From NCBI GenBank assembly GCA_025933775.1, contig JAICZH010000004.1, positions 1 through 57,995 on the forward strand: a stretch of DNA of 57,995 bases. Direction: 5' to 3'. Position numbers and translations under genes: made by a program. This document shows, in pieces, positions 46,286-53,534 of this stretch. The first letter of the stretch is position 1. Each line of letters begins with the position of its first letter. The notes beneath the pieces are model-generated. The model saw nothing but the letters and a program-made list of their open reading frames with translations, did no database searches and had not been told where the DNA came from. The DNA is from Chitinophagaceae bacterium. Its GTDB lineage: Bacteria; Bacteroidota; Bacteroidia; Chitinophagales; Chitinophagaceae.

Positions 46286-46588
46286 ATGCAAAAACTTCGT
46301 AAATTTTTTAGTAATAAATATCTCATAACGGGCATAGCTTTTGCAATATGGATGGGGTTCTTTGACAGAAATGATATTTCGCTGCAATGGAAACGAATAA
46401 ATGAATTAAAAAAATTACAGCAAAGTGAAAAGGTAATGGACCGGCAAATTACCGATACAAAACATGAGCTTGGTTTATTAAAAAACAGCCCCGCCACTTT
46501 AGAAAAATATGCAAGAGAAAAATACCTGATGAAAAAAGATAATGAAGACCTTTTTGTAATTTCTTACGATTCATCTGCGGCTAAATAA
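46286..46588 (+). CDS. Septum formation initiator (DivIC/FtsB-like) protein
   Basis: 100 residues: a short cytoplasmic basic start, one membrane helix (about 11-25), the DRNDISLQW motif and then a coiled coil rich in Lys/Glu/Gln (about 33-65) and KYAREKYLMKK. This is the bitopic coiled-coil layout of FtsB/DivIC, which bridges FtsL and FtsQ in the divisome. Placement directly after eno supports this. Sequence similarity in this family is low, so the name is by architecture and context. Confidence 0.8.
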   Translation: MQKLRKFFSNKYLITGIAFAIWMGFFDRNDISLQWKRINELKKLQQSEKVMDRQITDTKHELGLLKNSPATLEKYAREKYLMKKDNEDLFVISYDSSAAK

Positions 46589-46664
46589 AATATAATATTT
46601 CTGAAAAAAGAGCGTTTATTGTTTTAGGATTGGATATTATTTATTTTTAAAGCACCTATATTTC

Positions 46665-46901
46665 ATGACTAAATTTACACCAGAAGACCTGGTTCAGTAT
46701 CTCTATAAAGAGATGTCTGAACAAAAATCTACTGCAATAAAAGCGGCATTAGATACTGATTGGGATTTACGGGAATCTTTTGAACAATTAAAAGAAGCAC
46801 AAAAAAATCTTGAACCTATTGAGCTTTCTCCAAGGGATGAAGCAATAAATAAAATATTGCAACATACTACAAAAAATGTAGGACAATTACATTCTCATTA
46901 A
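46665..46901 (+). CDS. Small conserved-looking acidic protein, unknown function
   Basis: 78 residues, probably helical: KFTPEDLVQYLYKEMSEQKS, then an amphipathic stretch (WDLRESFEQLKEAQKNLEPIEL) and a short tail ending GQLHSH. No zinc-binding cysteines. The first half resembles the N-terminal helices of anti-sigma factors, but no sigma factor is adjacent, and I do not assign a function. A terminator follows at 46927. Confidence 0.6.
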   Translation: MTKFTPEDLVQYLYKEMSEQKSTAIKAALDTDWDLRESFEQLKEAQKNLEPIELSPRDEAINKILQHTTKNVGQLHSH

Positions 46902-46926
46902 ATCATTTAAAAAAACTATTTTAGCT

Positions 46927-46953
46927 CCCGCCCCGAAAAGCGGGATTTTTTTT
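46927..46953 (+). terminator. Rho-independent terminator between the small gene and nth
   Basis: Stem CCCGC (46927-46931) / GCGGG (46940-46944), then A and eight T residues. The nth ATG follows the last T directly. Confidence 0.85.
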
Positions 46954-47646
46954 ATGACAAAAAAAGAAAGGTATCAATTTGTAACAGATTATTTTTTATC
47001 CCATGCTCCTAATGCCGAAACAGAATTAATTTATAAAGATCCGTATCAATTGCTCGTTGCAGTTATTCTTTCTGCGCAATGCACCGATAAAAGAGTAAAC
47101 GCAACAACACCTTCTGTATTTTTAAAATTTCCGGATTTTTTATCTTTAAGTAAAGCCACTTTCGAAAAACTTTTTTCTTTAATAAAAAGTATTTCTTATC
47201 CAAATAATAAAACAAAACATCTTATTGCCATGGCAAAAATGGTAATGCAAGATTTTGGGGGAAATATTCCAATGACGGTTGACGAACTTATGAAATTACC
47301 GGGCGTTGGCCGCAAAACTGCAAACGTTATTACATCGGTAATAGATGAGCAACCGAATATGGCTGTGGATACTCATGTGTTCAGAGTGGCTGCCCGAATA
47401 GGTTTAACAACAAATGCCAGCACTCCGTTTGCAGCCGAAAAACAATTAATCAAAAATTTTCCAACACATTTAATTCATAAAGCGCACCACTGGCTTATAT
47501 TGCATGGGCGATATATTTGTGTAGCACGCAATCCCAAATGCAATATTTGCGGATTAAAACCTGCTTGTAAATATTATAATAAATCGTCACGAATAAAACC
47601 GATTATCACGAGTGATGATTTAAAAATTATTTCTGATAAGGAATGA
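46954..47646 (+). CDS. nth: Endonuclease III (DNA glycosylase/AP lyase)
   Basis: 230 residues. Motifs: ILSAQCTDKRVN, the helix-hairpin-helix LPGVGRKTANVI with catalytic Lys, catalytic Asp in VDTHVFRVAARIG, and the 4Fe-4S ligands C-x6-C-x2-C-x5-C in CVARNPKCNICGLKPAC. It removes oxidised pyrimidines and cleaves the abasic site in base-excision repair. The ATG starts immediately after the upstream terminator's T-run, so its message must begin inside that region or arise by read-through; no -7 box is evident. Confidence 0.95.
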   Translation: MTKKERYQFVTDYFLSHAPNAETELIYKDPYQLLVAVILSAQCTDKRVNATTPSVFLKFPDFLSLSKATFEKLFSLIKSISYPNNKTKHLIAMAKMVMQDFGGNIPMTVDELMKLPGVGRKTANVITSVIDEQPNMAVDTHVFRVAARIGLTTNASTPFAAEKQLIKNFPTHLIHKAHHWLILHGRYICVARNPKCNICGLKPACKYYNKSSRIKPIITSDDLKIISDKE

Positions 47647-47652
47647 AAAAAA

Positions 47653-49494
47653 CTACAGGTATTTTTTTATTTCATTTACCAGTTCCAATTTAGTGAAAGG
47701 AATTCCCATTATTTTATTATAACCTTTTGCATCTACTAAATATTGATCTCTTATTATTTTTATAAGTTGTCCATTGTTGAGTTCGGGTATTAAAATATGC
47801 TCAAAATTTTTCAATATATCGCCAAGATTTTTTGGAAAAGGACGAACATAACGGAGATGAGTATGCGAAACGGAGTAACCTTGCTGAAGCAATTCGGCAA
47901 CGGCAGATTTTATGGCGCCATAGCTGCTTCCCCAGCCAAGAACCAATACCTTTCCTTTTCCCGGGCCGTTATCAATTTTTTGTTCAGGAATAAAATCAGC
48001 AATTTTATCAACTTTTTCCTGGCGTATTTTTATCATGAGCTGATGGTTTTCGGGATCATAACTTACATTGCCTGTTATATTTTGCTTTTCAAGTCCTCCT
48101 ACGCGATGTTCAAGGCCTGCAAAGCCAGGAATAGCCCATGGTCGCACTAAATTTTCATCTCTTAAATAAGGCTGAAAAACTTCTTCATGATCGCCTAATT
48201 CTTTTTTAAATTTTACTTCTATAGGTGGTAAGTCTTTACTCTCAGGATATTTCCACGGCTCGGCGCCATTGGCAATATATCCATCACTTAGAAATATAAC
48301 GGGCGTCATGTGTTGCACTGCAATTTTTACCGCTTCATATACAGCTTCAAAACAATCGCTGGGCGTGGATGCCGCAATTAATGGTATCGGGCATTCGCCA
48401 TTTCTGCCATAATATGCCTGCAATAAATCGCTTTGTTCTGTTTTAGTAGGCAAGCCTGTAGATGGGCCGCCTCTTTGAATATCGCAAATGATTAATGGAA
48501 TTTCCAGCATCACTGCAAGCCCCATTGCTTCTGCCTTTAAAGCCATTCCAGGGCCGCTTGTGGTAGTAACGCCGAGGCTTCCTCCGTATGAAGCTCCAAT
48601 AGCTGAAGATATAGCTGCAATCTCATCTTCAGCCTGAAAAGTTTTTATGCCAAAAGATTTATGGCGGCTTAGTTCATGCAAAATATCGCTTGCCGGTGTA
48701 ATGGGATAAGAGCCTAAAAATAATTGTAGTCCGCTTTTTTGCGAAGCTGCAATTAAGCCATAAGCAAGGGCCTGGTTGCCCATGATGCTTCGGTAATTAC
48801 CGGCAGGCATCTTTGCTTTTTCAACAGAATATCTTGTTGTAAAAGTTTCGGTAGTATCGCCATAATTGTAACCTGCCTGTAATACTTTAATATTACTGTT
48901 TAGAATATCTGCTTTCTTCGAAAATTTTTCTTTTAAAAAACGAATCGTATTATCCATATCCCGATTATACATCCAATATAAAAACCCGAGCACAAACATA
49001 TTTTTGGCGCGGTCTTTTTCTTTGGTTCCCATCTCAAATTCTTTCAATGCTTCCCTGGTAATTTTAGTAACGTCCATTTTTATTACCTCATATCCCTCAA
49101 GGCTTCCGTTTTCTAAAGGATTTACGCCATCAGGATAATTAGCAAGTCGCAGATTTTTTACATCGAAGCCATCTACATTTACAATTATTTTTCCACCTTC
49201 TTTTAAACCCCTTAAATTGGTTTTTAAAGCGGCTGCATTCATCGCCACCAATACATCGTAAGAATCGCCGGGAGTAAATACTCTGTCGCTTGAAAAGCGC
49301 AGCTGGTAGCCGCTTACGCCGGGTAATGTTCCTAATGGCGCCCGTATTTCTGCCGGGAAATCCGGAAAAGTAGAAAGGTCAATACCTAGTAGTGCCGTGT
49401 TGTTGGTAAATTGAGTTCCGGTAAGCTGCATTCCATCTCCGCTATCGCCTGCAAATTTTATTACTACGTCTTGTAGTACTTCTTCTTTGATCAT
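47653..49494 (-). CDS. korA: 2-oxoacid:ferredoxin oxidoreductase, fused gamma-alpha subunit (KorA)
   Basis: 613 residues. The N-terminal gamma domain (about 1-200; IKFAGDSGDGMQLTG) is joined to the alpha domain (LGSYPITPASDILHELS, SGPGMALKAEAMGLA, GGPSTGLPTKTEQSDL) and a C-terminal domain. It would convert 2-oxoglutarate (or a similar 2-oxoacid) plus CoA to the acyl-CoA with ferredoxin reduction. The beta subunit carrying thiamine diphosphate is normally the next gene but is not here: the downstream neighbour is convergent nth. The beta gene is presumably elsewhere. Confidence 0.92.
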   Translation of the reverse strand: MIKEEVLQDVVIKFAGDSGDGMQLTGTQFTNNTALLGIDLSTFPDFPAEIRAPLGTLPGVSGYQLRFSSDRVFTPGDSYDVLVAMNAAALKTNLRGLKEGGKIIVNVDGFDVKNLRLANYPDGVNPLENGSLEGYEVIKMDVTKITREALKEFEMGTKEKDRAKNMFVLGFLYWMYNRDMDNTIRFLKEKFSKKADILNSNIKVLQAGYNYGDTTETFTTRYSVEKAKMPAGNYRSIMGNQALAYGLIAASQKSGLQLFLGSYPITPASDILHELSRHKSFGIKTFQAEDEIAAISSAIGASYGGSLGVTTTSGPGMALKAEAMGLAVMLEIPLIICDIQRGGPSTGLPTKTEQSDLLQAYYGRNGECPIPLIAASTPSDCFEAVYEAVKIAVQHMTPVIFLSDGYIANGAEPWKYPESKDLPPIEVKFKKELGDHEEVFQPYLRDENLVRPWAIPGFAGLEHRVGGLEKQNITGNVSYDPENHQLMIKIRQEKVDKIADFIPEQKIDNGPGKGKVLVLGWGSSYGAIKSAVAELLQQGYSVSHTHLRYVRPFPKNLGDILKNFEHILIPELNNGQLIKIIRDQYLVDAKGYNKIMGIPFTKLELVNEIKKYL

Positions 49495-49585
49495 ATTTTT
49501 TTGATGAAATAATTTATTTGTTTACAAATTTAAAAGTTTACCGGCGAAATTGTATCAATTGTTTTTTATTTATGACATTATTTAA

Positions 49586-49747
49586 AAAAGCTTATTTCTT
49601 TCTAAACATTATACTTTTTTTAATTTTCAAAAAAAAGAAAATGATTTAACTATTAAGCTTCGTTTAGGCGACACCGTTAGTGTATGCAAACAATGTAAGA
49701 ATTTTGTTTCAGAAAAATTAAAAAAGAATGCCAAAGTTGTTATCTAA
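49586..49747 (+). pseudogene. Possible gene remnant with a CxxC motif
   Basis: An open stretch of 53 codons without ATG reads IKLRLGDTVSVCKQCKNFV, then a lysine-rich end. It looks protein-like but has no start, and its stop overlaps the convergent TMEM175 stop. In another frame ATG 49572 opens a hydrophobic MTLFKKAYFFLN that stops at once, compatible with a frameshifted relic. I do not recognise a family. Confidence 0.2.
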
Positions 49748-50460
49748 TTTTTTGCTTCTTCGTGAGTGGCCACATCGCTTTTAGGAATAATTTTTTTTTG
49801 AATTATTTCATCTCTTTCCGCTCTTTTTTCAAGACTGCCCATTCCCCAGTGAAGTATAACAGGAATAAGCAACAGACTGCAATAAGCTACTATTGGCGAT
49901 AAAAAAAATAAGAGGAATGAAAGAATAAAGCCCAACGGAATTACCAGGCTTCTGTAAACGCCCAATCGGATTCTTGATTTGGAAATTTGCCGGGTAAGCA
50001 TGTGTCTTTTGGGGTTGCTTACATAAATCCAAACCCAATAATTCATCATGCCGGTTAAAAACATATTAAATGCATATACGCCATAAGGTATTTTTAAATT
50101 AATATCGGCGCTGTATTCGCCAAGCAATGCAGCGCTGAAGGGTAATGTAACTACGGTTAATAAAAATCCAAGGTTAATCCAGATTAATGAAGTTGAATTT
50201 TTTACAACGTAACCAAAAATTCGATGATGTACCGACCAGTAATGCCCTACAATTCCAAAGCTGATAACAAAGCCCAGAAATTTCAAACCCATTGCGCTTA
50301 ATGAATGCCACAACAATTTGTCTGTTGCATTATTTAAAACGGGAATTTTTATTTCAATAATTAATAAAGTAATGGAGATGGCAAATACAGCATCACTGAA
50401 ATAAGTAAATCTTTCAACCTGGAAATATTGCCTTTCTTTATCGTGTTTTGGCTCTTGCAT
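49744..50460 (-). CDS. TMEM175-family potassium channel protein (DUF1211)
   Basis: 238 residues. The hallmark of the family, R-x3-FSDAVFAISITLLI at the first helix (about 17-32), is present, and five more hydrophobic segments follow. Bacterial TMEM175 proteins form potassium-selective channels from four such subunits. The gene stands between korA and the TauE/SafE gene with about 106 bases upstream. A lysine/glutamate-rich C-terminal tail is cytosolic. The channel role is family knowledge. Confidence 0.88.
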   Translation of the reverse strand: MQEPKHDKERQYFQVERFTYFSDAVFAISITLLIIEIKIPVLNNATDKLLWHSLSAMGLKFLGFVISFGIVGHYWSVHHRIFGYVVKNSTSLIWINLGFLLTVVTLPFSAALLGEYSADINLKIPYGVYAFNMFLTGMMNYWVWIYVSNPKRHMLTRQISKSRIRLGVYRSLVIPLGFILSFLLFFLSPIVAYCSLLLIPVILHWGMGSLEKRAERDEIIQKKIIPKSDVATHEEAKN

Positions 50461-50566
50461 GGTTCTTTAAAATTGATCACTGAAAATAAACAATTAATGT
50501 TTCAGTTATATAAAGTTATTTAATTCCTGCAAAAGATTAATACAATAATCGCAAACAAAAGTTTAT

Positions 50567-51403
50567 TTATACATTAGTTAATCGCAATATTAAAATTCTT
50601 ACCCCCACCAAACCCAAAGAAACAGCCAGGGCTTTTATAATAATTTTTCCTTTTATTTTTCTTGATAAAAAAGCGCCCATTTGTGCGCCGAATATTACAC
50701 CGGCTGCCAACAAAAGCGTCATTTTTAAAATAACAGGATCGTTATAATTCCCATTATAAATATGAACTATTACACTTACCGTAGCCATAATAGCCAAAAT
50801 AAAATGTGAAGTGGCCGTGGCAATATGCACCGGAAACCTAAGCCACTCGCTCATTGCAGGCACATGAATAATGCCACCGCCAATGCCCAGCAACGGAGAA
50901 AAGTAACCCACAAATAAACTTAATATGGAACCTTTTTGTATGTCGTAATAATAATCATACACTTCATTCCATTTGTCTGTAATTTTTTGATGAATCCATC
51001 TTTTTTTGGCAACAACAGGTTTTGAAATTGTTTGTTTTTTACCGCCTTTTAAAAATAAAAAAACAGACAATGCTAATAAAACAATTCCAAAAACTACATC
51101 AAATATTTCACGCGAAATATATTTGGTTGTTAAAACGCCAAGAATAGAACCAGGAATCGTGCATGCGCCAAATATTAATCCAGCTTTAAAATCCACTCTG
51201 CCAGATGAAACATAAGCAACTGACCCGGAAATTGCATTGCAGGCAACAATCGCCATTGAAATAGCAGTAATAGTTTCCGAAGAAAAATCAGGGCGCATGA
51301 AAATTAATAATGGAACCAGTATAAAGCCGCCACCAGCGCCTATTAGCGTGCCAAGCGTACCAATCATAAATCCCAATATTATTAATAAAATGAAATTATC
51401 CAT
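50567..51403 (-). CDS. TauE/SafE-family membrane permease
   Basis: 278 residues with about eight membrane helices. The N-terminus GFMIGTLGTLIGAGGGFILVP and the repeat GYFSPLLGIGGGIIHVPAM carry the two G-x-GGG motifs of the TauE/SafE (DUF81) fold. Members export sulfite, sulfoacetate and related organic anions; the substrate here is unknown. The sulfur cluster at 15.9-19.1 kb is too distant to argue for a link. The 205 bases upstream hold the terminator of the sigma-factor operon. Confidence 0.9.
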   Translation of the reverse strand: MDNFILLIILGFMIGTLGTLIGAGGGFILVPLLIFMRPDFSSETITAISMAIVACNAISGSVAYVSSGRVDFKAGLIFGACTIPGSILGVLTTKYISREIFDVVFGIVLLALSVFLFLKGGKKQTISKPVVAKKRWIHQKITDKWNEVYDYYYDIQKGSILSLFVGYFSPLLGIGGGIIHVPAMSEWLRFPVHIATATSHFILAIMATVSVIVHIYNGNYNDPVILKMTLLLAAGVIFGAQMGAFLSRKIKGKIIIKALAVSLGLVGVRILILRLTNV

Positions 51404-51542
51404 GCAGTTGTATTCGCCGGCAAAAGAAATTTATATCATCAGAATAAAAAAAATAAAGTTACTATAAAAGCTGTATGAATTTAAATGCTACTTATTTCAC
51501 GCTACTTATTTTTATAAATAATAATCTATAAAATTTTTTTGC

Positions 51543-51580
51543 AAAATAAAAAAAGGTTTGTCCGAAAACAAACCTTTAAA
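51543..51580 (-). terminator. Terminator of the sigma-factor/Spy operon
   Basis: Stem AAAGGTTTGT (51552-51561) / ACAAACCTTT (51568-51577), loop CCGAAA; on the minus strand a T-rich tail follows. It lies 30 bases past the stop of the last operon gene. Confidence 0.85.
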
Positions 51581-51608
51581 AAATACTCAATCTTAATCAC
51601 TATTTTAT

Positions 51609-51986
51609 TTAGCTACCGCTCGATTGCATATTTCTTCTTTGCGGACGGAGCGATGGTTCTATATCTTTATATTTTTTAAACTGATCGTCTGTAAAAATTG
51701 CTTTTAATTTATCATCGCGGTCGTTCATCATTTTTTCAAATTCACTTCTGTCGGGCCGGTTACCGCTGGCTCTTGCATCTTCACGCATTTTATCCTGCGC
51801 TGTGTAATAATCAGTAAACACCGTTTTGGTTTTATCTTGTTGCGTTTGATCGAGCTTGAGTGTATCAGTAATTTTATCCATAACAGACTGTACGCGCTCT
51901 TCAACAGTACGGCGTTGCATTTGAGCGCTTGCGCCCATTGTTACTGCAAACAAAAGTGCAAGCAGCATTGTGATTTTTGTTTTCAT
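51609..51986 (-). CDS. Secreted Spy/CpxP-like protein
   Basis: 125 residues from ATG 51986. An upstream in-frame ATG at 52055 overlaps the previous gene and gives a poly-lysine stretch, whereas from 51986 a clean signal peptide (MKTKITMLLALLFAVTMGASAQ) results. The mature part is helical, charged and Met-rich (MREDARASGNRPDRSEFEKM, DDQFKKYKDI), with LKLDQTQQDK resembling the LTxxQ motif of Spy/CpxP periplasmic chaperones. Last gene of the operon headed by the outer-membrane barrel. An envelope-stress chaperone role is inferred. Confidence 0.8.
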   Translation of the reverse strand: MKTKITMLLALLFAVTMGASAQMQRRTVEERVQSVMDKITDTLKLDQTQQDKTKTVFTDYYTAQDKMREDARASGNRPDRSEFEKMMNDRDDKLKAIFTDDQFKKYKDIEPSLRPQRRNMQSSGS

Positions 51987-52029
51987 AATTGATTTTTGTT
52001 TTTGTTTTTTGTTTTTTTTTAAAAATTTT

Positions 52030-52527
52030 TTATTTATTTTTTTGATCATGATCATGGCCCGGTCTGCCGGTCATGCGAATCAATACTTTTTTTATAGTTG
52101 TATCAAATTTTTGTAATTGGTCGGGCGTGCAAATATTTCGCACCATTTTAAAATGATTGAACATGTGCATGTCGAGCGCTTTTTGTTTTTCAGCAATTGC
52201 ATTTGCACGATTATTTATAATTGAATCAGGAGCCTGCGAAGCATAAAGTAAATTATAAAAATCCATTTTTGATTTTCGCAATTCATCAAATAAAATGTGC
52301 ACGCTGTCTAATTGTTCTTTTCTTAACGACTGATAATTGTTCAATTGATCTTTTGTAAAACCAACTTCCCTTTGCAATATTTCTGACATACCATTTTGAT
52401 CTCTGCCATGCTGATTTCTTTGAACGGGTTTATTCAAAACCAGAAAAAAAATAAGCATCACAATATTTGTTATCAAAAGAAAAACAATGATTGAAACGAG
52501 CGATCTGTTTTTGGTTACTGCATTCAT
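52030..52527 (-). CDS. Membrane-anchored Spy-like (heavy-metal sensor-type) protein
   Basis: 165 residues. One membrane helix at about 10-32 (LVSIIVFLLITNIVMLIFF) anchors a helical domain outside. VGFTKDQLNNYQSLRKEQLD corresponds to an LTxxQ-like motif, and the C-terminus is His/Asp-rich (GRPGHDHDQKNK), which could bind metal. This is the usual Bacteroidota 'periplasmic heavy metal sensor' layout. Its ATG overlaps the stop of the preceding membrane gene by four bases (ATGA), so translation is coupled. It probably works with the sigma/anti-sigma pair. Confidence 0.8.
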   Translation of the reverse strand: MNAVTKNRSLVSIIVFLLITNIVMLIFFLVLNKPVQRNQHGRDQNGMSEILQREVGFTKDQLNNYQSLRKEQLDSVHILFDELRKSKMDFYNLLYASQAPDSIINNRANAIAEKQKALDMHMFNHFKMVRNICTPDQLQKFDTTIKKVLIRMTGRPGHDHDQKNK

Positions 52528-52865
52528 GGTTTAGAGTTTTCAAATTCATATAAAGTGGCGCTCACCTGGCTGTATTCATCTGCAGTAGCCAGTTCCGGGC
52601 CATTTTGTGTAACTGAATTGGTTGTATTGCGGGTGTTGTTTGAAAAAAGAATAACCATTGCATTTATGAATATGACCAGGCAAATACAAGCGAATGCAAC
52701 AATAGGCCTTGACACAAAAGATGAAATTTTAGTCCACGCATTTTTTTCATTTTGCATTCTTGCTTCAAGCCTTGTAAAAAGAAAAGGGCGCGGCGATGCC
52801 TTTTCAATTTTATCAATACTGTGCATGGCTGCATCAATTTTTTTATGTATGAATTCGTCTTTCAT
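52524..52865 (-). CDS. Single-pass membrane protein, probable anti-sigma factor
   Basis: 113 residues. A cytoplasmic N-terminal region of about 50 residues (KKIDAAMHSIDKIEKASPRPF) is followed by one membrane helix (about 52-72; IVAFACICLVIFINAMVILF) and a short polar outside part. No zinc-binding anti-sigma motif is present. It follows the ECF sigma factor gene by 67 bases in the same operon and is translationally coupled to the next gene, so the role of sigma regulator is suggested by position. Confidence 0.6.
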   Translation of the reverse strand: MKDEFIHKKIDAAMHSIDKIEKASPRPFLFTRLEARMQNEKNAWTKISSFVSRPIVAFACICLVIFINAMVILFSNNTRNTTNSVTQNGPELATADEYSQVSATLYEFENSKP

Positions 52866-52932
52866 TGTTTGTTATTTTTAGACGTTATTTTTAATTAAAT
52901 CCTTTATAATATTGTATAAATTTTGTTAAGCC

Positions 52933-53517
52933 TTACCTTTCATTTTCATTAAATGTTGTATAATATTCTTTTAATATTTTTCTCAGATTTTCCTTCGCCC
53001 GATGCAATAAGGCATCCACTGCCGATTCGCTTAATTTCATCACTTCACTAATTTCAATATAAGATAATCCTTCTACTTTATTAAGTGCAAAAGCAGTTTT
53101 TTGATTGGATGGTAATTGCTGCATCGCTTTAAAAAGAACTGCTGCATTTTCTTTATTTTCCATGCTTGCGCCGGGATGAAAAAAATCCGGCGGATCAATT
53201 ACTGCTTCATCATTTTTACCATACAGGCTTTGTATAAATGCAAATCGTTTTTTTCTTTTTTTTCTGCGAATGTGATCCATCGCTTTTGAAACCGTAATGC
53301 GATACAACCATGTTGAAAATTTTGATTCGCCTTTAAAAGATGAAACCGATTCAAACACTTGTATAAATGTTTCCTGCGTTACATCTTCGGCGTCTTCTTC
53401 ATTTTGTAAAATTCCCAACGCTGTATTATAAACCATGCTCTGCCAGGTTTCCACAATAGTTTTAAAAGCTGTACGGTCTCTTTGTTTAAGCAGCTCTATC
53501 AATTCTGTTTCAGTCAA
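52933..53517 (-). CDS. ECF-type RNA polymerase sigma factor
   Basis: 194 residues. Region 2 (about 22-92; ALGILQNEEDAEDVTQETFIQVFESVSSF, FSTWLYRITVSKAMDHIRRKK) and region 4 (about 135-185; LPSNQKTAFALNKVEGLSYIEISEVMKLSESAVDALLHRAKENL) are complete. It directs RNA polymerase to stress-type promoters. It starts 17 bases after the outer-membrane barrel gene ends and is followed by the membrane anti-sigma candidate and two Spy-like genes. The whole resembles an envelope-stress regulon controlling itself. Confidence 0.93.
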   Translation of the reverse strand: MTETELIELLKQRDRTAFKTIVETWQSMVYNTALGILQNEEDAEDVTQETFIQVFESVSSFKGESKFSTWLYRITVSKAMDHIRRKKRKKRFAFIQSLYGKNDEAVIDPPDFFHPGASMENKENAAVLFKAMQQLPSNQKTAFALNKVEGLSYIEISEVMKLSESAVDALLHRAKENLRKILKEYYTTFNENER

Positions 53518-53534
53518 AACAAATTATTTATATG

